Assembly: GCF_037102585.1 (NCBI RefSeq)
Contig: NW_027043829.1
Span: 2,418,001-2,482,000 of the forward strand
Origin: Saccharomycopsis crataegensis
Taxonomy: Eukaryota; Ascomycota; Saccharomycetes; Ascoideales; Saccharomycopsidaceae
Reading direction: 5' to 3'
Length of the DNA stretch: 64,000 bases
A program made the position numbers and the translations under genes. Shown here piece after piece: positions 1-9,893 of this stretch (position 1 is its first letter; each line of letters begins with the position of its first letter). A model generated the notes under the pieces. That model had not been told where the DNA came from and ran no database searches. It saw only the letters and a program-made list of their open reading frames with translations.

Positions 1-154
1 AACTGCACTTTTGCATGAAATTGACCCCGACATGGTTAATTTGGTTCTCTTACAGCAAAGTTGAGCTCAAAATCGATGTATTTATTAAAATTATTGCATA
101 AATTATTAGTTAGCTGATATAATCTATCTCAAGAAAACCTTCCTCCTTCTCTTT

Positions 155-1957
155 TCAACCAAGCATCAAAGTTTGAATATACAAAGAAGGACGACGAGCT
201 TTTAGAGCAGAAACTAGATGCCTGTCCCTCTCGATTAACGGCATTATTAACTCGGGATTGTTAAAATAATCACATTTTGCAGTACCATATTTTGCTTTGA
301 ACAACCCGCGAAGTCCCAATCTTAGAGTAGTCAAATTTTGAAGTGCATCAATAACCCCGAGCATAGAAGAAACACCCATAACCGGGGTTTCTGCCAAGTC
401 CAACTCTTGCAAATTTTTCAATCTCTTGAGACTTTCAAAATCGGTGACTTCATTAAAGTGCAAGTTAAATTTGACGATTTTTGGCCAAAGCAAATCACCA
501 ATCTGTGGAAGTTTATTTTTACCGATTTCAATATACTTGAGATTTTTCATCTTATTGATTGGTTCAAGGGAGGTTATTTTATTTAAAAAGAAATCAATGA
601 ATTCTAAATTTTCCAAGTGCTTGAGCTGAAAGCTCCCAAATCTCAACAGTGTCAAGCCATTACTTTTCATATTAAGGCTTTTTAAAGAAACTAAGTTTTG
701 AAAATTCTTTAAGTTCGAAATTTTGTTGTCTTCCAAGTCCAATGAAATAAGATTAGCTTGCTGCTTGAAATCTGAAATGATCTCATCTATTTCATTCTTT
801 TTTAGATTGAGCAGTTTAAGACTCTTGAGACTTTCCAAATTTTCAACTTTAGTAATGTTGTTTTCTGCCAAATTCAATTCCTCCAAATTTTCTAACCCAT
901 CAAGTTGTTCCATTTTGGTAATTTGGTTATGATCCAACGCAAAGTATTTCAACTTCTTATGACAATTCACATTTTCGATTTTAGATATTTCATTCCAACC
1001 CAAATCAAGGCGCTCAAGGTACATGAAATCATTCAATACTGGAACGCTCTTGAACCCATAATGCTTCAAAGTAAGGGATCTCATGAATTTCATTTCAGCC
1101 CAATAAGGACTCGACAAAGTTCCACACACCAAAATCTCTGTCAAATCGACATCTATTTTGTCTTTGACCTTAATTTTTGGGGCAATCCTCAGAATTATCT
1201 CATCTTTTGGTTTAATGAGCTTCATAATCTCATCTTCAATAACCAACGGAGTGATGGAAAAACTTTGTAACAAAGGGAAATTGGAAATGGTCAAATTTTC
1301 GATTTCAAAATCTTCCTCTCTGTAGATAAGCACTGTTTCCAATTTTGGGGAGTTCCAATCTTCGCCATTAAATCTTCTCATACTATTTTCAGAACAAAAA
1401 GTTTGTAGATTAGGCAACTGGTACTTGACAGGCTGAAAGTAATTTGGCGCTTTTGCACCACTGATGTTTAAATTTTGAAGATTAGGCAATTCAAATGATT
1501 TGCTAATGTCGTCAAACCAAGATAAATCAACTTCAAGCGTCTTAAGATTCTTGGTTTCAAGCTTCCCAATCAAAGGACATGCAACTTTCAAATACACCAA
1601 CTTTGTCATGGAGCTGGAGAACGCCGAGATAGTATGGATCTCTTTCTTGGAATAATTACCACTTTTTATTTCTAGCTTCCGGTAGTGCTCGAACTCATTT
1701 TTTTGGAAATTGGTATCTTGACCTCTCGTCAAGTTGTTGATGGTTAAGCATATTGGATGTTTACCGATTTGGTCGAGACTGGCTTCATCTTGCTCGTTGG
1801 ATTCACTGTTGGGAACGATCTTCAAATGGTACAACGCCACCTGTTTGGCACATTTAACTAACAATTTGTCATTAGTGGCTCTAATGATCTCAAAAAGGGT
1901 TCTCTTGTCGACTATCTCAAAGATCTTGATCACCAATTCTGGAGGAAAGTTCTTCAT
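155..1957 (-). CDS. F-box-like / SDS22-type leucine-rich-repeat protein (copy 1)
   Basis: A 600-residue protein. The first ~30 residues look like a short F-box (FPPELVIKIFEIVDKRTL), the Skp1-binding element of SCF ubiquitin ligases. From about residue 300 on there is a run of ~22-residue leucine-rich repeats of the SDS22 type (LxxLxxLxLxxNxIxxIENL). I chose the ATG at 1957 rather than the in-frame ATG at 2104. The 49 extra codons come from an A/T-rich leader and give a phenylalanine-rich string, and the shorter start puts the F-box at the N-terminus and matches the length of a paralogue at 43546-45345 (599 residues). Likely a substrate-recruiting adaptor, but no substrate can be inferred. The F-box call is by eye and degenerate; the LRR call is firm. 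Confidence 0.75.
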   Translation of the reverse strand: MKNFPPELVIKIFEIVDKRTLFEIIRATNDKLLVKCAKQVALYHLKIVPNSESNEQDEASLDQIGKHPICLTINNLTRGQDTNFQKNEFEHYRKLEIKSGNYSKKEIHTISAFSSSMTKLVYLKVACPLIGKLETKNLKTLEVDLSWFDDISKSFELPNLQNLNISGAKAPNYFQPVKYQLPNLQTFCSENSMRRFNGEDWNSPKLETVLIYREEDFEIENLTISNFPLLQSFSITPLVIEDEIMKLIKPKDEIILRIAPKIKVKDKIDVDLTEILVCGTLSSPYWAEMKFMRSLTLKHYGFKSVPVLNDFMYLERLDLGWNEISKIENVNCHKKLKYFALDHNQITKMEQLDGLENLEELNLAENNITKVENLESLKSLKLLNLKKNEIDEIISDFKQQANLISLDLEDNKISNLKNFQNLVSLKSLNMKSNGLTLLRFGSFQLKHLENLEFIDFFLNKITSLEPINKMKNLKYIEIGKNKLPQIGDLLWPKIVKFNLHFNEVTDFESLKRLKNLQELDLAETPVMGVSSMLGVIDALQNLTTLRLGLRGLFKAKYGTAKCDYFNNPELIMPLIERDRHLVSALKARRPSLYIQTLMLG

Positions 1958-2629
1958 GGTGGATGGTTTGTTTAATGGAAGGCAAAAGACAAAAGAACAA
2001 GAAAGAACAAACAAACTGAAAAAAATTAAAAAGTAAAAAATAAAAAGTAAAAAGAAAAGGAAGCGAAACAAGCGCTGGTATTTAGATAAATGGGAAGCTC
2101 GCATGTCCCAGCTGGACGGGTCCTTAAAGTGACATCTGCATTGGTGATCTTGCTAACGCTGTAAGGATAAGTGTACACTTACCCTTCACTTAAATGGACC
2201 ATTCAGGAGGAGTTTGTCACAAATTGTCACTACCAAACACATTATTGCCTTAATTTAGTGTCTCCTGAGTCGTAAAATATCATGAACCATAAAATATCCC
2301 AAATCTTGAGATCTACCGTGTCTGCTCCTTAGGATTGAGTGAAATACTTTTAGGTTGCAAGTAACTTCTACTGTATACAGAGCCCTTCAGGATATTAGCA
2401 TCCAATAAGTAAATCAAGCACAATAAATATATTATATCAAAAGCAAATCATTGCAAAAACAAAGGAAAGAGAAATGCACCACCAAAGGAAACAGAAAAAC
2501 AATGGATCAATTCAATTCTATATTTGTAACTATAACCATTGTCAATTATATAATCTTTTTGAAAAATCCACTGCTAAATAATAAGGAGGAAAATAATGAT
2601 ATTATAGATCTAATAGGACATTTCAAAAC
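1958..2629. other. Intergenic region upstream of the F-box/LRR gene
   Basis: About 670 bases between the start of the F-box/LRR gene and the 3' end of NTH1. It holds an A-rich leader (roughly 2017-2058) and otherwise unremarkable AT-rich DNA. No gene or repeat recognised. Confidence 0.6.
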
Positions 2630-5023
2630 TCACACCGAAACAATCCCTTGATCTTGTGGTCTTCCAATACCACCTTCCACAGCATGAACAACTGGGTTGT
2701 TCTGGGTCTTCTTCGAGCTTGCAAAGAAAACATCTGGAGGAGTGATGGTTCCCAATGCTCTAATGGCCCGGGTGCTCAAAAACTCAAGTCCCAATTCAAA
2801 ACTCGCATTAACCCAGCCAAACCCTTCGGTCGCCACCCCTTTGAAGTCTGCCCCTTGGTTACCGTATTCGGCATCGACTCTATGTGGGTCGGTAGGCTTA
2901 GTAACATCGTATTTCTCCACCACAATACCATTGTAGTCGACAAAAGATTTAGTCATGATATATAACCAACGATACACAAGACGACGGGCGACATCACCAA
3001 ACCCATACTTGGCGAGCCCAACCCACGCCAAAATTTGTTGAGGAGCCCAGCCATAAGGATAATCCCATTGACGATTTGGTCTATCCAACGAGATAACTCC
3101 CCGTGACTTTTCAGTCCCTGCGACAAGTCCTCCCAATTCTTCAAACTTTGACAAAGATTTCTTCACAAGACAATCGGCCTGATATTCGGTGGCTGCACCA
3201 CTCCAAAGCGGCCAGAACGCGGTTGCTGATTCGTACTTGGTTTGCTTGTGGGTTTTGATGTTATAATCGTAGAAAAGGGCGTGTTCTTCATTCCACAAAT
3301 ATTTGCTCATGGCATCTTTTCTTCTAGCGGCCCTGCTCAACCATACCGCACTGGTTTCCCCTTCCCCAAGCTCATTGATGATATGATCGTCAAACTTATC
3401 CCGGATAGTCTCTGCAATATCAACTTCATACTTGTATAATAAAGAATTCAAATCAACGGTACACAAGCTGGCAGCACAGCCATCCAAACGATAACTGGTG
3501 TCATGACCAGACTCACGAACCGCACGATCATTAGTGAAATACTCGTCCAATTCAGGCTCTGAAATCTTTTGGTCATTGTAAAGTTTTTGGAATTCTGTAA
3601 GACTGACTCCGCGCTTTTCAGCATATGGACTTAATAAAGCATCGAAATGGGTCGATTCGGTTTCTGGAGGAATACCTAACCCATCAGGATGGTAGCATGA
3701 AAGACCGGTGGTCACATCGATTCTAGGTTCACAAGTCCACACCGTCTTGTATTCTTTAATTGCTGCTACCATGGCCCGTTCCAAAAACTCTTTGGCAGCA
3801 CCAGGGTTATCACCATTTTCAAGCAACTTGTTGTAAACTTTTATAGCCATGTCGGTCAAAAATGGGGGTTGCGATCTACACAAATAGTACGATCTATTAG
3901 CGTTTAAAATTTTCCCGTAGTGGTTAATTTGAAAAATGAAATGTTCAACCATCCCTTGGGCTAAATCCACACGATTATCAATCAAACATCCAAGAGATAT
4001 CATATAAGAATCCCAACCGTATAACTCGTTGAAACGACCCCCTGGCACCACGTAAGGAAGCCCTCTGAGAGTAGTCTTCGGTTTTTTGGAAGCATTCTTG
4101 TGCTTTTCGTTCACATCAATAAATTTCGAATTGAACAACATGCTAGCATTATTGGAATCATCGTCGTCGACCACAGGAACTTCTTCCATTGCCAAGGCCA
4201 ACAACCCTGGCTTATCATTGATAGATTTTACGTATTCTGGAGTGATGACATGAGGTAAAATTTCAATCTTCAACTTCTGACCCTTTTTTTGGGCATCTTT
4301 CTCAACTTTCCGGAAGAATTCAATTTGATCGGGGCAATTTGGAGGCACATACACTCTAGTATATTCCGCAGGAATTTTTGTGTCGTGCGCCATCTCCATA
4401 ATGTTATCCTCGCTAACACGACGGGTCAAATTATTCCAAAACTGGGTGGAAATCAATCTTTTCAACCGTCTAACGGGATTCTCGTTCAATCTTGCTTCGT
4501 CCAAAATCATCTGGTTGCGTCCCATTCTCTTAGCAATTGTCAACTCTTGTAACAAATTAGAAAGCATATAAGTGCCCCTAATGGCGTACTGGTTGTACCC
4601 GTTGGAGTTGGCGGTACCTAGCTTCAATACTTTAGGTCCAGTATCTTCAATAGTGATCTGGTGGTTTTGATCAGTGTCCTCGTTCTTCAACAACGTTTCA
4701 AGAGTCCCATCAATGTCGCTAATAAGGAAACGGCGTGACCCATAGGCCATATCATCCTCACTGGACCGGCGTTTTATTGGATAGTCGCTTTTGTGAAACT
4801 CACGATGACTAGAGTCTTTTTCCATGATTGAGTCATCGGCAGAGAAATTCCAGGCTGGAGTGATACGAGGCAAGGTACCACTAAAAGTTCTGCCTCGGAT
4901 GACTTTCGAGTTTCTGAATTGCTTCGACGGATCGGTTTTTGCCCCATAATACACCTCTGGCGTGGAAAACGGGTCCATATCGTCGCTTCCCATGGATAAG
5001 TTGCGTGAATGCTTTGCTGTCAT
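2630..5023 (-). CDS. NTH1: Neutral trehalase (cytosolic alpha,alpha-trehalase)
   Basis: Hydrolyses trehalose to two glucose molecules in the cytosol (GH37). The 797-residue protein has the usual layout: a regulatory N-terminal tail with basic-directed serine sites typical of PKA targets in Nth1 (RNLS around residue 10, RTFS around 48, RRSS around 87), a Ca2+-binding EF-like loop (DTDQNHQITIED, residues 116-127), then the catalytic barrel with both trehalase signatures (PGGRFNELYGWDSY and QWDYPYGWAPQ). In S. cerevisiae PKA phosphorylation and 14-3-3 (Bmh) binding activate this enzyme; the conserved tail suggests the same here. ATG at 5023 gives a full-length protein. I saw no in-frame CTG in its 3' part. 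Confidence 0.96.
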   Translation of the reverse strand: MTAKHSRNLSMGSDDMDPFSTPEVYYGAKTDPSKQFRNSKVIRGRTFSGTLPRITPAWNFSADDSIMEKDSSHREFHKSDYPIKRRSSEDDMAYGSRRFLISDIDGTLETLLKNEDTDQNHQITIEDTGPKVLKLGTANSNGYNQYAIRGTYMLSNLLQELTIAKRMGRNQMILDEARLNENPVRRLKRLISTQFWNNLTRRVSEDNIMEMAHDTKIPAEYTRVYVPPNCPDQIEFFRKVEKDAQKKGQKLKIEILPHVITPEYVKSINDKPGLLALAMEEVPVVDDDDSNNASMLFNSKFIDVNEKHKNASKKPKTTLRGLPYVVPGGRFNELYGWDSYMISLGCLIDNRVDLAQGMVEHFIFQINHYGKILNANRSYYLCRSQPPFLTDMAIKVYNKLLENGDNPGAAKEFLERAMVAAIKEYKTVWTCEPRIDVTTGLSCYHPDGLGIPPETESTHFDALLSPYAEKRGVSLTEFQKLYNDQKISEPELDEYFTNDRAVRESGHDTSYRLDGCAASLCTVDLNSLLYKYEVDIAETIRDKFDDHIINELGEGETSAVWLSRAARRKDAMSKYLWNEEHALFYDYNIKTHKQTKYESATAFWPLWSGAATEYQADCLVKKSLSKFEELGGLVAGTEKSRGVISLDRPNRQWDYPYGWAPQQILAWVGLAKYGFGDVARRLVYRWLYIMTKSFVDYNGIVVEKYDVTKPTDPHRVDAEYGNQGADFKGVATEGFGWVNASFELGLEFLSTRAIRALGTITPPDVFFASSKKTQNNPVVHAVEGGIGRPQDQGIVSV

Positions 5024-5501
5024 GGCAATATTGTACTATATTGGGTGGTGAGAGTAACGATTGCTATGATGGTGGAGGAGGAAGAGGAACTGGTGATGAT
5101 GTGTTTTTTTTATGGCTTTTTTTTTTTTCCTCACAATGTCCGACCGACACACTAAAAAAAAAATGAACTAACAAAAACGTTGGTGGAGTTAACCGTATAT
5201 TTGCGGGGAGGGCTTTTTTGTTTTATATTGTTGAAGCATGGTTACTAAATAATATATTTAGTTATACCAATATATAATACAAATGCTTCTCATTCTCGCC
5301 GTCATCTAGATAATCCCAGTGAACTGCCATAACCCCAGATTATTATATTTGACAGCACCGAGAAGTGTGGGGGTGGACAGCCGTAACGGTGGAGGAGCAG
5401 CACGACAACACTACTACCTCATAATATAATACAAGAAAAAAAAAAACAAATAAAATAAGACTATTAGTACCTATGAAATGAAGAAAAATGAAAAAAAAAA
5501 T
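5024..5501. other. Intergenic region, NTH1 promoter side
   Basis: About 480 bases between NTH1 and the 3' end of the exchanger gene. It contains several A/T homopolymers (5103-5131, 5155-5163, around 5434) and GA/GGT-rich patches. No gene seen. Confidence 0.6.
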
Positions 5502-8282
5502 TCACCATATCTCACACATAACATTGTAAAAGGTGACAGCTCCCCACCACCCAACTGCCACTATCCCAATCTTACGATCCACCACCCAGCAATTGAGTGG
5601 AACCGCAATCATATAAAATATCAAAACCACAAACAACCCTCCGCCAGAGATGACCAAACTACGGCTCACCTCAAACACCATTTCAGTTTCTCCTTGCTGT
5701 GCCATCACTATTATACCATTGGCTCCGATTCCAATCAAGATGTAAAGTAAAGGACCCCCAAAGCACGCTCCTAGACCAGTCATTACTAGCCCCAAATTGG
5801 CAAATGCAATGTTTGAAACAATGTCCCCTATAGAGTTCCCGAGAGCAAAAAGTGTGAGCCCCAATAGCGAAGGGGAGATGGAAAATAATCCCCCTATCCG
5901 TGACAAGATTCGAATAACGAGCGCTGACACTTGAGAAATCCAGATGATTGAGCTGAAGAATCCAAGGAACGATGTCAAACCACAATAAAATTTTGAAGAA
6001 ATCAATGAAGGTCCTCTAATATCAACCCGCTTCACATCATTATTATTCATAAGTCCATCTTCCAAATCCCTCTCAGTTTGACATTGTTCCTTCATATCAC
6101 CATGATTGACCCACAATGAAAAACAAATAACATTAATCAAAGAAACAAACAGCATTCCCAATACTTCATACTTTCCAAAGTTTGATCCCCACACTCCTGT
6201 CCCTATCAACCAAGGGGTGACTCCAAGCTGGATTCTAAGAACCTTCCGATGAACCAGCGCATAATTAGGGGTGATCTGATTCTCGGGATTATAGCATGGA
6301 ACCGTAGCTGCCAATATAAAGAATGGAATGATATTAATGTAGAAAAGATAACCTGTCAAAAATTTCTGGAACAACCAAAGTTCTTCGTAAGTTGGGTCTG
6401 ATTTTTGGAGAACACGAACGAATGGCAATAAAAATTCCATAACTGTCGTTGGAAATTCATCATTTTCTTCCTCTTCTTTTTCTTCTTCCTCATCATCATC
6501 TTCTTCTTCGTCTTCTTCCCTCCTTTCATCAGTATATGGCGATATAACATTTATTTCTGGAGTTGTAAATCCTTTGCTTGAAGCTTTTGACATTTCATTA
6601 ACACTAGTATATTTATTTGATTCGCCATTGCCGTCATCAAAATTTTCCAACAAAAAACTTCTCCTCTGTTCTCCATCTCTTGCACTTTTATGATTAGGTT
6701 TTATGCTTTCTTCTTCCTGTTCGTCATTGAAATCAACAAGTGAACAGCGAGGACTTGGGCTGCGACGAGAAAAACTTTCACTACTATGGCTGAACATTCC
6801 ATAACTTATTGGCAGTAAACCATCAAGATCAGAATTAGAATCTCTAAAACGGTGGTCTGGTATGTTGGTACCCAAATTTGGGGATAACGCAAGGATGTCA
6901 ATATAGGATAGTCTCAAATTTCTCGGCAATTGCTGTAGTTTGTGATCCCTGGATAAAAGTCTGGCCTCTATTAGCAACCTATTCCTTGCATAATTAGAAT
7001 CAGTTAGTGGTGAGAGCGATGTTGACATGTTATCGTTCCTGCTAGCGGCATAAGACGATACAGATGTATTGACTCGTAGATGTTTTGGTCGAATGTTGGT
7101 AGCCGAACTAATTTTCGTGATAGAAGGGCGCGGAAGGAATAGGGGTTGTGGGTCAATAAAGCTTTGGGATTTTTGTCCTAGCGGAGGTCTATTTGATTCA
7201 ATAGCTTTATACGATTCATTCGACAGATCCGATATCAACTGAGTATGAATTGTTGGTTGGTCTGATATTTGTTCTTGCATAACATTAGTATCCAACTCTG
7301 GTAATTCAATATTATGAATAACATCTTTCATTTCATTATTATTCTCAGAAACTCTATAGTGGGGAGAAATACTAATTAATTCATCCCCACAATTTACAAT
7401 CCTTATGTCAGTGGGAATATCAGTGGGAATATCGGGGAAAGTTTCACCCACCTCAACTAAAGGGTTATTATCGGCAGTCCAAATTTGATAAGCTAGATAT
7501 ATGGTGTAGCCTAATACCATAGAAATGCATTCATTAATTGTCAATTTACCGTCCAGAATAAACCAAATGGCAGCTCCGACAAACACACTAAAGAGCATGA
7601 GATCCAAAATAAATTCCTTTTTTCTCATATTGTTCCAGGTCTGTTTCTGTTTTCCAAGGTGATCCTTTTGTAAAATACTTGAATCTGTGGCACCCAAATT
7701 ATCTACGACTCCATTTAAAATACCATCTCCTTCTTCCTCTTGGAATATCTTTTGTTGGGCTTCTTCTTCTTCTCTTTCTTCCTGCTCGTAGACCTGGTCA
7801 TCCACAATAGAAAATGGTTGAATTATCCCCATCAACCCAACTACCACACTAACGCAAAGAAACGCCAGGCCTAACAATTCTCCTAAAGCCAAAGTGGTTA
7901 AACCACCATGGAACGAAAGATATGTACTAAGTAGATCTGGAGCAGAATTCCCAAGCGCAAGCAAGGTCATCCCAGCAACTTTATCTGAGACTTTCGCAAT
8001 CCGTGCCAAATACGCAAGATTGGGGCACAAAAAGTCCAGAGATGTGATACCAAGAGTGATAAATAGGAATCCAAGGGCGATTAAATGCAATATGAGCTCG
8101 AAGTATCGAGAATAAGTTGTGGAACTGGTGGCGATGGCAGGACCCTCATCGATACTGTACGATCCAGAAATCAGGTACATGTAGCAATAGCCTAGGAGAA
8201 TGATCATTGGTGGAGCAATAACGGCAAGCAAGAAGCTTGGTGTACAGCTAGAAACATTACGATTTCCACGAGAAACTGGCAT
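5502..8282 (-). CDS. CaCA-family cation/Ca2+ exchanger (Ecm27/YDL206W/NCLX-like)
   Basis: A 926-residue integral membrane protein with two hydrophobic halves, each carrying an alpha-repeat motif of the cation/Ca2+ exchanger superfamily: GNSAPD at residues 111-116 and GNSIGD in the C-terminal half. These acidic and asparagine-bearing motifs form the ion-binding site. The halves are joined by a ~400-residue hydrophilic loop rich in Ser/Asn with a long acidic run (mostly Glu/Asp, plus-strand 6455-6525). Family knowledge suggests Ca2+ exchange for Na+ or another cation across an internal membrane. Yeast relatives are YDL206W and ECM27, and the mammalian mitochondrial NCLX is related. I cannot say which orthologue group it belongs to. 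ATG at 8282 precedes a first membrane segment. Confidence 0.88.
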   Translation of the reverse strand: MPVSRGNRNVSSCTPSFLLAVIAPPMIILLGYCYMYLISGSYSIDEGPAIATSSTTYSRYFELILHLIALGFLFITLGITSLDFLCPNLAYLARIAKVSDKVAGMTLLALGNSAPDLLSTYLSFHGGLTTLALGELLGLAFLCVSVVVGLMGIIQPFSIVDDQVYEQEEREEEEAQQKIFQEEEGDGILNGVVDNLGATDSSILQKDHLGKQKQTWNNMRKKEFILDLMLFSVFVGAAIWFILDGKLTINECISMVLGYTIYLAYQIWTADNNPLVEVGETFPDIPTDIPTDIRIVNCGDELISISPHYRVSENNNEMKDVIHNIELPELDTNVMQEQISDQPTIHTQLISDLSNESYKAIESNRPPLGQKSQSFIDPQPLFLPRPSITKISSATNIRPKHLRVNTSVSSYAASRNDNMSTSLSPLTDSNYARNRLLIEARLLSRDHKLQQLPRNLRLSYIDILALSPNLGTNIPDHRFRDSNSDLDGLLPISYGMFSHSSESFSRRSPSPRCSLVDFNDEQEEESIKPNHKSARDGEQRRSFLLENFDDGNGESNKYTSVNEMSKASSKGFTTPEINVISPYTDERREEDEEEDDDEEEEKEEEENDEFPTTVMEFLLPFVRVLQKSDPTYEELWLFQKFLTGYLFYINIIPFFILAATVPCYNPENQITPNYALVHRKVLRIQLGVTPWLIGTGVWGSNFGKYEVLGMLFVSLINVICFSLWVNHGDMKEQCQTERDLEDGLMNNNDVKRVDIRGPSLISSKFYCGLTSFLGFFSSIIWISQVSALVIRILSRIGGLFSISPSLLGLTLFALGNSIGDIVSNIAFANLGLVMTGLGACFGGPLLYILIGIGANGIIVMAQQGETEMVFEVSRSLVISGGGLFVVLIFYMIAVPLNCWVVDRKIGIVAVGWWGAVTFYNVMCEIW

Positions 8283-9011
8283 TCTTTTTCTTTGTTGTGG
8301 TTGTGTTTTCCCGTTTTGTCAGTTCTGTTGCAGTTTTGTGATTACCGGTTGAAATTGTGACAGGAAAAAATGATGGTGCATTGAATAAAATTCTGCGACA
8401 ATTGAATATGGCTCTCATTGCGGTGACAACTTGAAATAACCAATTGTCTATTAACGTTTTACCTAAGCAGTCGCAGTATTACCAGAGTAAATATTATATA
8501 TATATCCATAACCCTTAGAATTTTTATCTAGGAAGTCGCTCCTCTCATTAGCGGCTGATTCGGAAATGTATATATTGTCTACCATACTTTCAAAACCAAG
8601 GATTGAAGATTTCATCAAATACATTGATATTACTTATATCTCATATTACAAAAAAAAAATGAAACTTCTATTGATTTCGGTGTGGTATATATGTATATAT
8701 TTGATGAAAATGATGGTGAAAATCCAATGAACTGATCATTAAAGTAAAAACAGTTGAGCATTGCTTCAATCAACAACCGTTCTTAAATAACTATGCTCAA
8801 AAAAAAACGAACATTCAAATAACAATCTAGTTAAGAATATGAATAAATGAAACACTCTATGCAAAATGACTTTGAAACCATGATTGTGAATATTATCATC
8901 ATTTTCAAAAGAACAAGAACAAAAAAGAGCTTCAAAAGTAGAACCATAAAACTTCAAAATGAAATAAAAAAAACCACAAAAAAAAACAAAAAAAAAACTC
9001 AATATTTCTAT
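8283..9011. other. Intergenic region between the exchanger and TLC gene A
   Basis: About 730 AT-rich bases holding the exchanger promoter (right after 8282) and the 3' side of TLC gene A. There are A-rich runs at 8649-8659 and 8948-8998. No gene recognised. Confidence 0.6.
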
Positions 9012-9893
9012 TTAATCCTCCTTCTTTTTCCCCTTAATGGTTTCTTCATCTATCTGCAAACCGGTCTTTTGACCCTTCATCATGTTTTGGATAGTCTTGA
9101 TGGCAATTTTGGCCATCAAGCTGAACCAGTAAACATTAAGAATATCCAACACAAAGTTTCCTGTCAAAATAACTGCGGCAAACAAGTAAGGGAATCTTGG
9201 GTCGGTGTGAGTAAGCCAGAAATCCCAGGCTAATTGGAAAATCCAGTACCATCCCCAGCAAATCCGCACGACAAAGAACAAGATGATCAAGATTATATTG
9301 TTAATGAGGACAAACTTCTCGCTAAACACTCCTGGGAGTTTCAAGTCGAACCAACGGATGTTCAAGAATGGGGTAGAGATTTCAAACAAGAGGAACACTG
9401 GGGCGTAAAACAAAATGAATGGATTGTAGGCAATGAACGACACAAAGAATGAGATCACCCCGTGGACCGCAAACCCAATCCCAAACTTCCGGATGAAATA
9501 AAAGGCGTTGATCGCATCCCAAAGGAAGTACCCACTGGCGGCGGAGGCAATGAGACCACCGTAAGGAGTGTAGCCAAAGATCCTATCTTGCTTGAGAACT
9601 GGGTCATTGAACATTGGGGTGATGAGAACAAGTATTATAAGGCACTGTATCATTGACACCACATGGACGTGGAAGTACGTCTTATCCTTAGATTTCAAGG
9701 CGTCCCATTTTTTGGCAGAGACCAACAATGGGGATATTATATGAGAAGCAAAGAATATCCCGGTGTAGAACAAATAAAAGAAGATGAGTTCGTGAATATG
9801 GGTCTGAAGAGTGCCAAACTTGACGTAAGGCGCCACATATTGGTCGACAAGAGGAAAGCGAATGATATCAAGCAAAGGGTCTTCGTAGGGCAT
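9012..9893 (-). CDS. TLC-domain multi-pass membrane protein A (YPR114W/TMEM56-like)
   Basis: A 293-residue protein with about six to seven hydrophobic segments and the layout of the TRAM-LAG1-CLN8 domain family: a conserved DPLLD start, an HxHE-like HIHEL, FNDPVLKQDRIFGYTPYGG, and FEISTPFLNIRWF near the middle. The C-terminus is charged and Lys-rich (ETIKGKKKED), as in ER-resident proteins. TLC proteins act in lipid sensing or synthesis, but the catalytic histidines of ceramide synthases are not evident, so the role is open. It is clearly paralogous to the protein at 16443-17594, which lies in the opposite orientation beyond the gene-poor stretch. Confidence 0.85.
   Translation of the reverse strand: MPYEDPLLDIIRFPLVDQYVAPYVKFGTLQTHIHELIFFYLFYTGIFFASHIISPLLVSAKKWDALKSKDKTYFHVHVVSMIQCLIILVLITPMFNDPVLKQDRIFGYTPYGGLIASAASGYFLWDAINAFYFIRKFGIGFAVHGVISFFVSFIAYNPFILFYAPVFLLFEISTPFLNIRWFDLKLPGVFSEKFVLINNIILIILFFVVRICWGWYWIFQLAWDFWLTHTDPRFPYLFAAVILTGNFVLDILNVYWFSLMAKIAIKTIQNMMKGQKTGLQIDEETIKGKKKED

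Noticed and set aside
1958-2104. N-terminal extension of F-box/LRR copy 1 from the ATG at 2104
   Set aside because: It would add a Phe-rich string encoded by an A-rich leader and bury the F-box; the shorter start matches the paralogue.
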